DNA of 64,000 nt from Pneumocystis sp. 'macacae' (taxonomy: Eukaryota; Ascomycota; Pneumocystomycetes; Pneumocystales; Pneumocystaceae), in assembly GCA_018127085.1 (NCBI GenBank), contig CM030725.1, forward strand, positions 310,001-374,000, given 5' to 3'. The notes beneath the pieces are model-generated. The model worked only from the letters and a program-made list of their open reading frames with translations. It was not told the DNA's origin and did no database searches. The position numbers and the translations under genes were made by a program. Position 1 is the stretch's first letter. The number at the start of each line of letters is the position of its first letter. Positions 1 through 11,254 of this stretch are shown piece after piece.

Positions 1-148
1 CTATTGCTTGCTTATAACCAACATCATTCAAAGAAGTATCTAAAGATCCTTGTATTCTACCATTCCTCTATTTTTTCTTAATACTTGTAAAAAAAATAAC
101 TCTTACATTAAAATCTGTTTCACCATGACGTACAAAAAGTATAAGCAT
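1..148 (-). CDS. Histidine phosphatase (phosphoglycerate mutase-like), N-terminal part
   Basis: Partial gene that runs off the left edge. The first exon (148 to 107) reads MLILFVRHGETDFN, carrying the RHGE phosphohistidine motif of the histidine phosphatase superfamily. A 39-nt GT-AG intron (106 to 68) follows, and exon 2 continues NGRIQGSLDTSLNDVGYKQA, the conserved 'GR.QG.LD.PLN..G..QA' block. Family members are phosphoglycerate mutases, fructose-2,6-bisphosphatases and broad-specificity phosphatases; too little is present to choose. Splicing and frame agree, so the gene looks intact as far as it is visible. It is divergent from calcineurin A across an AT-rich spacer of about 420 bp. Confidence 0.85.
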
Positions 149-566
149 AATTAAAAAAATAGTTGAATAATAAATGAAATAAAAATAAAACTGATAAATT
201 TAGCTTAAAATAAAACAAAAATCGTATAAAATATAAAAATTTAAGGACTACTTTATAAAATTTACTTTGTATCTTTCCGAACTTAATGGATCGATAATGA
301 TTTAAAACATAATATATAAAAATATTAAGAATTTTACTTTTATACACAAAGAAAATTATAAATATATTTCAGTATAAATTAAGAGAATTTCATTTTCTAT
401 ATTATATATATATAAAAGATCATATAAAACGTTGAACAAAACAGACACTAATCTAAACGAACGACATAATTTTGAAAATTTAAAATATTTTTGAAAAAAG
501 AAAATTTTAAAAAAATTATAACGTGAAACGCTATATTTTTAATTTTAAAACGATTTAATCAATTTT
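149..566. promoter_or_regulatory. AT-rich divergent spacer
   Basis: Spacer between the histidine phosphatase start (148, minus) and the calcineurin A start (567, plus). It is almost pure A/T with several TATATA runs near 400-412. It presumably holds both promoters. I see no recognisable binding site or RNA gene. Confidence 0.4.
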
Positions 567-2658
<2,092 letters not shown>

Positions 2659-3147
2659 AATATCCAATATCCAATTTTTAATAGTTTAATAATTTATATT
2701 AATAAATATAAAGAAATATTATTTATTTTTACTTTTTAAAAAGTATATTATTAAGTTTTTGTAAATACATAATCTTTATATCAAATTTTCACAAAACGTT
2801 TTTAAAATAATAAGTAAAAGTTTCAAATTTATTTTTAAAACTAATATATTTAAGTTCACATATAAATACACAAAAACAGCATTTTTCAAATAATATATAC
2901 AAAATAAAATACCATAGTCAACATAATTAATATATTAAGACATTAGGACATGTAGACAGGCGTATTAATATAAATACATTATGGAAATATATATGTACTT
3001 AAGTAGCTCTATAATCTTATCAATGACAATATACAGGATTATTCTATGTAAAAATACTCATTAATAAATGTTTAATGATATTTGCATCCATTAAGCAATA
3101 TGATAAAACATTTATTATTTAATGAAGTGAATCACATTGTTAAACTT
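2659..3147. other. Convergent AT-rich spacer
   Basis: About 490 bp between the stop codons of calcineurin A (plus) and ESF1 (minus). It should contain both 3' UTRs and polyadenylation signals. I see no open frame, RNA gene or clear repeat in it. Confidence 0.5.
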
Positions 3148-5312
3148 TTAAGTCTTATTCATACGCCGTCGGCGTTCTTCCAGAAGTTTCGTCATTGACT
3201 TAGTCTTTTTAAAATGTGGGTTTGCCGGATCAATTGCGAAATGATGACTTGAATAAATAGATGCAAATCTTGGATCATTTACATCCATTTCGAAGTCATC
3301 CTGAATTCCTTCCGTATCTACATATTTCTTTTTCTTTTTTTCAATTTTAAGAATTTCCTTCATATCAAAATGATCAACTTTTTTAGTTCCTAATGAGCCA
3401 TCTTCCATCATTAAAAGTTCTAATTCAGCTTTTTCCTTATTGTCTATAAATTCTTTCTTTTTATTAATCCTTCGTCTCGGTTTTTTAGAAGAAATAGAAG
3501 GGTTTTTGGAAAAAAATGGATCATCAAATCCTAAATCCACTTGACTCTTTTTAATATCATCAACATTATTTGAACTTTCTTTAAATTTAGAAAGTTTTTT
3601 CTCTTTTTTCCTTTCTTTTCTTTCTTTTTCTTTTCTTTTATACTTTTCTAAAGTAGTTTCGTGATCACAAGAAACATCTTCGGACTTTTTATCATCCAAC
3701 CCAGGAGCAAACGTCACTTGCATATCGCCTACAACGTTTTTAGCAGATAAAAGGTCATTTTCAGTTTCTAAAAGAAGTGAACGATATTTCTTTTTAGTCT
3801 CTTCAATATCAGTTGCATCACTATCTGTCGATGCTAAATACGTTTTAAAATCATTTTCATTAATCTCATTTCCTGAAAATGCACGCTTAACCATTTGAAC
3901 ATAAACCGGATCATCATTGTCCCACATCAATTTCACTTTTGAATGTTTTAGAGCCTATTTTTATGAGAAAAAAAAAAAAAAACAAAATATAGTTTACATC
4001 AGTGACAAATTCATCAGGAATATAATTTTCTGGAAGCATTACACATTCATCCTTAAAGAACTAAGTTTTGAAAACTAAGTGATTATAAACTTATCTAAAT
4101 TCCATCGAATCAAATGATTCTTCATCTGGAACAAATCTGAGGTCAAAAAAGTTAGCAGATGCTTCATATTCCCTTCCGTCACATTGCTCATATATACATT
4201 TCGCAGTATTTATCGAGTCACAAAGTACAATTGCATAATAGTACCTAAGTCTTTCAAGCTGATACTTGCGAAGCTGACTCATGTCAAAATCATTTTCATC
4301 GTTTCCTTTTAGCAAATTCTGTTTAATTTCTTCATCTTCATCGCTACTAGTATCACTAATATCATCTCCATCACTACTGATATCGCTAGCATCATCTTCA
4401 CTGCTAGCATCATTAGTAATATTATCTTGATTCTTATTATCTCGGTTTTCTTCATCCAAGTCTTTTAGCTGACACAACTTTCTATCTAAAGCATTATGAT
4501 TCCCAGTGCATGAAGACACTAGATGCTCACTAAACTCTATCCCCTCTTTCGATTTATCACTAAAGTTGTCTTGATCGTTATAGAAAGATCGCTTTTCTTC
4601 AGAACTTTTCTTCAACTCTTTCTTATCGGGCTTTGCCAAAAAAATATCCCTTGGGGGACCCTCCACATCCTCTTTCTGCATCCGCTCCTTGCCAAACTCA
4701 CTTGGATAGACCCGAACACTCAAAATCCGGCCATTTCTAGGCACAAAACTACCCAGTGCTGCAAATATGTCGACCGAGCGGATATGGTCCCAATCAAGGT
4801 TCACCACCGCCAGCCGAGACGTCATCTTTCCCCTTGGAATCTCCAAGATCGGGTCGGGATCAACCAATTCTAGGTCGTCCGATGCAAGACTCTCTGACTG
4901 CTCATCCGACGATGCTGCATCGTCCCCAGAAGAAACCCCACCGTCTCCCGACGACAGCTGATGCCCTGCTTCCCCATCCAGCACGCCTATCCCACTGTCT
5001 CCCGGAACAGCCCCGTTCTCCCCCAAAAGCACCTCTTTCTTTCCACAAAAAGACCCCTCCTTAGAAACCCCCTCCGGCAAGACATACAGCCTCTTCATCG
5101 ACTCAAGATCCTCCCTCCTGCCCGCCATCCGCCGCCCATACCGGTCAAACTCAGCTACACAATCAGCCCCCACCCATCAAAAAACAACACCCACGCTCCT
5201 CAGAAAAGCCTGGCTCTAAGACTGAAAAAAAACGCTCATCCAAGACAACACGCCCCCTTTTCCTCAGGCGCCGAAACCTCGGATCACTGTCTACCGGAAA
5301 CCGCTCATCCAT
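3148..5312 (-). CDS. ESF1: ESF1, 18S rRNA processing factor
   Basis: Nucleolar protein of early 40S pre-ribosomes (SSU processome associated). Start at 5312 gives MDERFPVDSDPRFRRL, the family's paired 'RF...DPRF' opening. Exon 2 holds FDRYGRRM, then VVNLDWDHIRSVDIFAAL and RYYYAIVLCDSINTAKCIYE (RNA-binding-like fold), with acidic stretches between. The 3' exon has the NUC153 end motif DPRFASIYSSHHFAIDP. Exons: 5312-5195, 5154-4094, 4051-3998, 3954-3148, which sum to 679 codons with frame kept. Introns are 40, 42 and 43 nt. The second intron has no GT at its donor (see findings). Base composition shifts within the gene: the 5' half is GC-rich and the 3' half AT-rich, marking the left edge of a GC island. 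Confidence 0.93.
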
Positions 5313-5541
5313 CCCCCGACTCCATTTTTCAACCGTCGTCGTCTCGACGACCCATGGAAACACTGCAATAAAATACACTCAGCACCCACTCTATTTAAAC
5401 ACCCATTCTATTCAAAGACCATGCTATTCAAACACCCTCCCTATTCAAACACAAACCCCCCTCTGTCTCTGTATAAAACACTAGAAAAACAACACCCCTT
5501 CCCTCCCCCTCTGCCCGCCCCTACCACTCCCCACCGCTCCC
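5313..5541. promoter_or_regulatory. ESF1 upstream region with 17-bp tandem repeats
   Basis: Spacer between the ESF1 start (minus) and the GID8 stop (minus). Four near-identical copies of CTATTCAAACACCC lie at 5391, 5408, 5424 and 5441, that is every 16-17 bp, within 130 bp of the ESF1 start codon. The phased repeats look like a regulatory array for ESF1, although a small minisatellite is possible. To the right is a pyrimidine-rich tract, the GID8 3' UTR side. Confidence 0.45.
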
Positions 5542-6409
5542 CTACCCTCCATCCCCAAAGTCAAACGCCGGAAAATCCGCGTCCTGCCGCAGCTTCTTCT
5601 CGCTCCACCCCCACAGACGAAGCAGCGTCTTGATCCTCGACTCCTGCACATGGCCCTGCGACTCCAGAATCGCCTCGTTGACCCCTGCCGCCACCCTCTT
5701 CCGCAGCGACATCTCCAGCAGCGGCCGCAGCGCCGGCACCACATTTTCCCCCGAAAAACACAGCAGCGCCATCGTCGACTCAAGATCCTCCAGAAACCCC
5801 GCGTCCTCCCCTGCTCGCGGCGCCAGATGCTCCCCTGCAAACTCCAGAATCTCCCCCACGTCCTCCTCTCTCCCCTGCTTCCTCCGCAGCCGCTCAATCA
5901 GCTCCAGCCTCAGCAGCATAAAGTGTATTCCCCGCCTCTCGTCCAGAAGCTGTCCCTGTCAGCACTCCCTCTACTCTCTCCACCCTCTCCCACTGACATG
6001 GGGCGCTCATATTGAAGACTGAAGGGTACTCTCTCGTCATAGCTGGACTAAGAGCGGTGCATGAGCTGTTTGAATCATTGCCCCTGTCCTCTCCCACATA
6101 CCTGTGGATCCAGCTCGTTGATCTTCCTGATTGCATCCTCGACGTCTCCCCGGTGGATTGCGTCCTGGATCTCCCGCCGCCCGTGCATGTCTGCAAGCGC
6201 TGCGGGTGCTGCCAGCCGAGCCTCTGCAACAAATCTCCGTGCTGCGTCCTCATAGCCCTCGACAACCAGGAAGTTCAGGACCAGTGCGTCCATCTCCCTG
6301 CACCGTCAGCCTGTCCATGCGTCTCCACCTACTCTCTTGCCAGCCCGACCTGCTCGCTGCGCCGCCTCCACTCATCCGCCCCAAAGCGCCGCGGCTCTGG
6401 CGCGCCCAT
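5542..6409 (-). CDS. GID8: GID8/TWA1, LisH-CTLH subunit of GID/CTLH E3 ligase
   Basis: Scaffold subunit of the GID (CTLH) ubiquitin ligase that degrades gluconeogenic enzymes in yeast. Three exons (6409-6333, 6297-6102, 5949-5542) give 226 residues, close to the family's usual length of about 228. Exon 1 contains FGADEWRRR, then exon 2 has LNFLVVEGYEDAARRF (LisH) and IQDAIHRGDVEDAIRKINELDPQ (CTLH start), and exon 3 LLDERRGIHFMLLRLELIERL followed by the CRA-type region ending LRLWGWSEKKL. Introns are 35 nt (6298-6332, with a CTGAC branch site) and 152 nt (5950-6101), the latter long for this genome. Codons are GC-rich. The start lies only 23 bp below the NDUFS4 stop on the same strand, so its promoter must be inside NDUFS4. 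Confidence 0.92.
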
Positions 6410-6432
6410 GGTGCGCGCACACCCGCGGAGGG

Positions 6433-6879
6433 CTACTTGGTGTGCGCAATCTTGCGCGGATCCATGGTCTGTGTGCGGTAGTTGTCCGCATAGCTGTGCC
6501 GTCAGCCCTGTTTCTGCGCATATATGCGGGCCTGTGCATGCCTTTTTGCGCAGACGCTGCTCTCTGTCTCTGTGTCCGCACTGTATGCATAGCCGCAGTG
6601 CTCGGCAAACCGGACTGCGCTTTCGCGTGTTGGGAACCGCAGCTGCAGTGCCTGTCGCGCGTCCCCCGACGACGCCCACCCCATGACGGGGTTTGCCCAG
6701 CGCTGCCCGCCTGCGACGTCCCACTCGATGCGCCAGCTGGTGCGCTGCGGCGCGCCTGCCTGCATTGCGCTGCGTGTGTCGCGGCAGATGCGGACTGTGC
6801 GCGGCGCAGTGCCGGAGTGTATGCGTGCGCACAGCACAGCACACTGTGCGGGCCGTCTGCCCGAGACCGCACGGAGCAT
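6433..6879 (-). CDS. NDUFS4: NDUFS4, complex I 18-21 kDa accessory subunit
   Basis: Accessory subunit of mitochondrial NADH:ubiquinone oxidoreductase, needed for assembly of the NADH module. Start at 6879 gives an arginine-rich mitochondrial presequence (MLRAVSGRRPAQCAVL). The conserved core is TVRICRDTRSAMQAG, RTSWRIEWD, QRWANPVMGWASS and ESAVRFAEHCGYAY, with the C-terminal KSYADNY and IAHTK*. Joining exon 6879-6542 to exon 6493-6433 restores KSYADNY in frame and gives 132 residues. This needs a 48-nt intron (6494-6541) that begins GCATGC and ends CTGACGGCACAG, a GC-AG intron. The mature part is a little short because the linker before KSYADNY is shortened. It shares a 90-bp divergent promoter with ATP17. 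Confidence 0.9.
6494..6541 (-). other. GC-AG intron in NDUFS4
   Basis: The frame and the conserved KSYADN motif require splicing from AAAAAG|GCATGC to GGCACAG|C. The donor begins GC instead of GT, but the rest resembles the usual GTATGC pattern, and a CTGAC branch site sits just before the acceptor. GC-AG introns are a known minor U2 class. Confidence 0.7.
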
Positions 6880-6969
6880 TGCCTGTCGCCAGTGTGTGTG
6901 CGCAGCTGTGCATCAGCGGGGTGTCCGGGCGTGTCCGCTTGGTGCGCCGCGCACACAGACGCAGTAGAC
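6880..6969. promoter_or_regulatory. 90-bp divergent promoter of NDUFS4 and ATP17
   Basis: The start codons of NDUFS4 (minus, 6879) and ATP17 (plus, 6970) are only 90 bp apart. The spacer is GC-rich with GTGTG/CACAC runs and has no TATA-like stretch. It must serve both genes, which encode subunits of respiratory complexes I and V. Confidence 0.6.
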
Positions 6970-7429
6970 ATGCATGCAATGCACGGCACACTGCAGCGCA
7001 CGGCACGGGCGTTTAGCTCCGTCTCCAGGCGGTGCGCGGGGACTGAGGGGCCGCCGATACCGCCGCGGATTGCCTCGGTAGGTGCAGTGCAGGTGTATGC
7101 GCTGACGGCAGGGCGTTTCTCTGCCAGGAGCAGCATCGGTGCGGCGGATTATCGACCTGTATGCGCGGCTGCCACAGGGGGCACGGGGGGGCGGAGGGGC
7201 GGGGAGCTGGGTTGAGCGGTACAGGGCAAGACACTTTGAGGGGCGGGGGACGGGGAGGCCGCTGGCCCACTTTGTGGGGGTGGTGCTGGTTATTGGGTAT
7301 CTGCTGAGTATGGCCCGTGTGTGCAGGCAAAGCTTATATGCCAGACTACTACTTCCACCTGCGTATGCATGCCCAGGCGGTTCTGTGCTGACGCCAGCAG
7401 GCCACCACAGGCACTCTGTGCACGAGTAG
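6970..7429 (+). CDS. ATP17: ATP17, subunit f of mitochondrial F1Fo-ATP synthase
   Basis: Small membrane subunit of the Fo sector and peripheral region of ATP synthase. Four exons (6970-7077, 7112-7307, 7345-7362, 7401-7429) give 116 residues. An arginine-rich presequence (TLQRTARAFSSVSRR) leads to PPIPPRIAS, then RRIIDLYARLPQG, ERYRARHFEG, RPLAHFVGVVLVIGY (single membrane segment) and the hallmark end NYYFHLRHH. All introns are 34-38 nt, and three of them show CTGAC or a close match near the acceptor. Exon 3 is only 18 nt. An in-frame second ATG at 6979 is an alternative start. The gene is easy to miss because it is split so finely and lies in a GC-rich region full of long spurious frames. 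Confidence 0.9.
7177..7212 (+). other. G-run cluster (G-quadruplex candidate)
   Basis: Within ATP17 exon 2 the plus strand has four closely spaced runs of four or more G in about 36 bp; a second cluster follows at 7239-7256. Both are coding (glycine and arginine codons), so selection for G-quadruplexes is not shown. Confidence 0.4.
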
Positions 7430-7725
7430 TGGAGGGAGCCACGCGGCTCCAGGTAGCAACATGCTCGTACTGGACACCCACGTGCGTCCACGTGCATCCC
7501 CGTGCGCCCATGTGCCCCCACGTGCGTCCACGTGCACTCACGTGGGGGCACGTGCCCTGTGCGTCTTCCTGTGCGTGTCTCTGAGCGCCCGCCCTGCCGG
7601 CACGTGCCCAGCAGCCCCTGCACGTGCGCCCACGTGCTCTCACGTGGACACACGTGGACACACGTGTCTGCACGTGGGCGCACGTGGTGCCGAGGCAAAG
7701 TCGCGCGGCGAGAGCGGCTGCAGCG
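7430..7725 (+). promoter_or_regulatory. Upstream region of the 7726 gene
   Basis: Spacer between the ATP17 stop and the start of the next gene on the same strand. It is GC-rich and dominated by the CACGTG arrays. The invariant CACGTG cores with diverged last four bases suggest that the core is what matters, which fits a regulatory role. No TATA-like sequence was seen. Confidence 0.55.
7479..7686. repeat. Two arrays of CACGTG decamers on an exact 10-bp register
   Basis: CACGTG occurs at 7479, 7489, 7519, 7529, 7539 and 7549 (array 1, with one-base variants CCCGTG at 7499 and CATGTG at 7509), and at 7601, 7621, 7631, 7641, 7651, 7661, 7671 and 7681 (array 2; the slot at 7611 is degenerate). 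The unit is CACGTGNNNN with variable last four bases. CACGTG is the palindromic E-box bound by bHLH proteins such as Cbf1. A 10-bp spacing puts all boxes on one face of the helix. The last box ends 40 bp before the start of the 7726 gene. Confidence 0.85.
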
Positions 7726-10700
7726 ATGGCAACCGAGCGTCCGCGAGGAGCGTCTGGGGACGAGGCAGAGCAGGAAAGGGTGGAGGAGCCCGAGGCGGGG
7801 AAGACGGGTGGGGAGGCAGCGGGCGGCAGCAGAGGGCTGACGGAGCAGGGGCGGGCGGACAGCCGGGAGGGACTGGAGCAGGATCTATTTTTGCGTTCAA
7901 GAAATCAAAGCTCAAGTCAGCATCAATCAACCGGGAGTTTCTGAGCAAGGCGTCGCACTCGGGCGGGGGAGGGTCAGGGAGCGTGGGGCTGAAGGCAGCA
8001 GGGCCAGGGACAGGGAAGCCGCGGCTGACAACAAAGATATCGACGACAATGTCACATGGGCCAGGAGTGTTGTCAGAGGGGCCGTTGCTCAAGGCAGAGG
8101 GCAAGGGGGGTGTGTCTGGGGGAGCACTGGGCAGTGCACTGCCCAGTGGGCTTGGGAGTGGAGGTGCAGTGTGGGGGAGAAACAAGAAAAGTAGGTGGAT
8201 GGGTGTCGGGGAGGTGCTGAGGATCACAGCGGCAGTGCGGGAGTATACGGACGAGGAGTTGTCGTCAGTGCATGGGATCCGGCTGGCAAGGCGTCTGTCG
8301 GCGGTCAGTGACGAGGACAAGGCGGGGAAATGGGATGAAGTATGTTGTGGTGACGGGAGAGGTGCTGCAGTGAGGTTGGCTGCTGTAGAGGTGGAAGGGT
8401 GTGGTTGCTAGGGAGACAGGAGGCAGGAGAGGGCTATGGTGAAACAAGAAAAGTAGTGGCTAAGCAGTGACTGAGCAGCATTGCGGTTGCAAGACAGGAC
8501 AGGATGGATATTGACGGGTGGTAGATGGATGACGATGGGACAGACTGGAGCGACACGATTGAGTTCGCGGATGGGACTAAGTTTGCACTTCCACACGATG
8601 ACCATGGAGCAGGAGTAAGTGGGGGAGAGTCTTTGGGTGTGGGCAGGGGCCGGGTTCGGGTGGAAGGGACCAGTGGAATCGATGAGGGCGATGGGGCGGA
8701 TGGGGCAGATGGGACAGAAGGGATTGGGGAGGGGGGTATGGTGAGATCGGATGGGGGATTGGGAGGAGAGTATAGGAATAGGCCTGTTTTGAAGGAGGAA
8801 CAGTTGGAAAGTGAATATTACAGCAGGTCACGGAGTTTTCAGCGGCAGGGGGTGCCGCAGATATACAATGTGAATACGGGGAAGTTTGATGTGGTGGATG
8901 AGGAAGCAAAGAATGCCAAAAGGAGGAGCAGACGGGCGAGCTCGCAGAGCAAGCCGAAGACGTGTCGGCCAGTGTCGCTGCTGTCTCGTCATAATGTGCT
9001 GAGCCATGTAAAGGATGAAGTCCATGAGGCCCATGAGCAAAAACAGCCCAAGCCGGACAATATAGTGGATAGTGATGTGAGAAAGAGGCCGCTGGGACTT
9101 CCGAAGGTGATATCGAGGACTGAGTCGAAGGCAGAGGCGAAAATAGGATTGTCTGATGTACATTCATCAGCACAGCCTTTGATCTCGGCTGAAGGGGCGA
9201 ACACGGCAAAACCGGCACTTTATCAGCCTGTGCAGGGGGTGAATCCCATGATTGATGACATCGAGACGTTTCAGAAGGCAGTTATGATTGAGGCAAAGGA
9301 GAAAGCGCGACTTCGGCGTGAGGAGGAGGAGATAGAACGCAAAATGCAGCAGGAACGTGCAAGAAAGAAAGCCGAAGAGCTAGCAAAGCTTGCACAGAAA
9401 TCGAAGCTTACAGAAACACTATTTTCTCAAGAAAAAAAGGATACATCCATCATTAAAAATCCGGATATTCATTCTATTCATGCATCTAATGTGCTAGCAG
9501 ATGCATCTTTAGTATCGTCTCAACAAATGTCGTCTGTTCTGACCCACGAGTCGAAAATATCTAGCAAATTGGTCGAAGAGTATGTTTTTCTTTTCTTTTT
9601 TTTGTTAACATTGGTACAAGGGAGGTGGATAAACACGATTCATCTCATCCATCAGCAAATGTATTTACGACGCATTCTCAGACTCTTAAGAACCAGGAAA
9701 AGTCGAGTAAATTAGAGCCTGTATGGTTTTGCATGATTGATTGAAGCGACTTTTAATATATTTAGGATATACCACTTGTTTTTCCTTCTGAAACTGATGT
9801 GCAAGTACATACTGATTTAAAATTAACATTAAAGAAAAATCTTCCAATTATTTTTGCAGAACAGCATCCATCTAATGATAAAGAAGGGAAAACAGCCGAA
9901 ATTCATAAACATAATATACATATAAACACGAAGCAAAAGCACTCAAAAATATCGCAAACAAACAATCATTCTAGTTTTAATGATAGTTGGAGGAAAGAAC
10001 ACATAACTGCGAATGAAAAGGAATTGCATAAAACATGGGTATCATTAAATAATTTGGAATTGAGGGAACCTTTAAATTCTCCTAGCATGTCTCTTTTTCC
10101 TTTAGAAAAAAAGAAGTTATCATTATCAACAGTGAACAAGACTTCAAACAAATCTAATTCATCTCATTCACGAACATCATCGCGTTTCTTTCCAGTTACT
10201 ACTCAAACGGAGATAACTACACAACCAATTGAAGTTACTAAGTTAGGGAAAAATAAAAATACCACATTAGCATCTGGACATCGTGAAAAAAATGATATTT
10301 CCATATTATCAAAAACATCTTTCGATACACCTACTCATTCTATTCAAACTAGTCACTCAGATATGAAATCTCCAATTATTATTTTACCAACTAGTTCCCA
10401 TGCTTCACAAACAGCATCAACACCTCCTTCAGGACGTTTATTGGATATCAAAACAATACTTCCAGCATCAACAGTGCTTTCTTCTGTGCCACCTATATCT
10501 ACAGCACCTATATCATCTATAACATCTGCATCCTCTTCTACATCTACAGCATTGTTAATAACACGTCCTGGATCAAATGTTTCCCTGTCTTCACGACAGC
10601 ATACTCGTCCATCAACGAGATCTTTTGATGATGTAATGGAACAGCTTGCTAGAGCAGGAAATTTCGCACAAAGTAATGAAAAATTTGCCTCATATTTATC

Positions 10701-11139
10701 TGTTTCTAAATCACAACAAAACCATATAGAGAATGATATCCTTTCGGTAACTACTGTTTCACCTTTTGAGCTCGAAAAATATTCAAAAAATACTACTAAT
10801 GTCTCATTGCATTCTTTAAACACCTCTAATGAACTATTTATGACTGCACAGCCTTTCATTAGCGAGAATGATACAAAACCTTTTGTTAATATTCCTCCTG
10901 CATCTTCTTGTGTATTTACAGCACGTCAATACCCTATGGAACGACCAAAATATTTCGAAACACCACATGAACATACTATAGATTTTACTTTATATGAGGA
11001 CCAAGAAGTTGATACTCTTCGTCTTTATTTGCCTGAAACAAGTCCAAAGCACATTAAAATCAAATCATCTAATACATTTTTGCACAAAAAATCATCGAAA
11101 AACTCACAATTACCTGTTTATAATACTTTGTCATCTTAA
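7726..11139 (+). CDS. Large low-complexity fungal protein of unknown function
   Basis: Not recognised. Five exons (7726-7807, 7849-8339, 8525-9579, 9621-9720, 9766-11139) join in frame to 1033 residues. Introns are 41, 185, 41 and 45 nt. Conserved-looking blocks are SIFAFKKSKLKSASINREF, YTDEELSSVHGIRLARR, KWDEMDDDGTDWSDTIEF followed by ADGTKF, and YNVNTGKFDVV. A charged helix with coiled-coil character follows (about residues 430-480, RLRREEEEIERKMQQERA). The second half is Ser/Thr-rich, with RSFDDVMEQLARAG. No membrane segment or catalytic motif is visible. YTDEEL resembles, but does not match, the YxxxxLphi eIF4E-binding motif, because Ser replaces the last hydrophobic residue. The 5' part is GC-rich and the 3' part AT-rich. 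A scaffold or RNA-related regulator is possible, but this is a guess. Confidence 0.75.
8340..8524 (+). other. 185-nt GC-rich intron
   Basis: GTATGT donor at 8340 and GGTGGTAG acceptor at 8524 join ...KWDE to MDDDGTDW in frame. It is about four times the usual intron length in this window and lies inside the left GC island. Confidence 0.7.
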
Positions 11140-11254
11140 AAGTATTTAGAAACGCTTTAATACTTCTTTGAACTTTTATTAAATAACCATACATAATCCC
11201 ACTTTTTGTTGTATTTTTTATATCCTATTTTTTGCCATCTACCATCGATACGAT

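Noticed and set aside
120..347. Minus-strand AT-rich open frame in the first spacer
   Set aside because: No homology. It overlaps the real exon 1 of the histidine phosphatase in another frame and is of biased Phe/Tyr/Leu composition expected by chance.
6372..7136. Long minus-strand frame suggesting NDUFS4 starts near 7136
   Set aside because: This overlaps ATP17 on the other strand. The frame at 6879 supplies a good mitochondrial presequence directly joined to the conserved NDUFS4 core.
7349..7584. CRISPR-like array
   Set aside because: Units are 10 bp without spacers and the organism is a eukaryote.
7461..8411. Long plus-strand frame starting in the CACGTG arrays, encoding a His/Val/Arg/Pro-rich repeat protein
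   Set aside because: The repetitive part is just the translated decamers. The downstream part belongs to the 7726 gene once the 41-nt intron (7808-7848) is removed.
5481..9218. Many other long open frames on both strands of the GC islands
   Set aside because: GC-rich DNA has few stop codons. None shows conserved motifs and all overlap genes with clear homology in another frame.
4600..9400. GC island as horizontally transferred DNA
   Set aside because: The genes are core eukaryotic ones in normal fungal form, and the composition changes gradually inside single genes.
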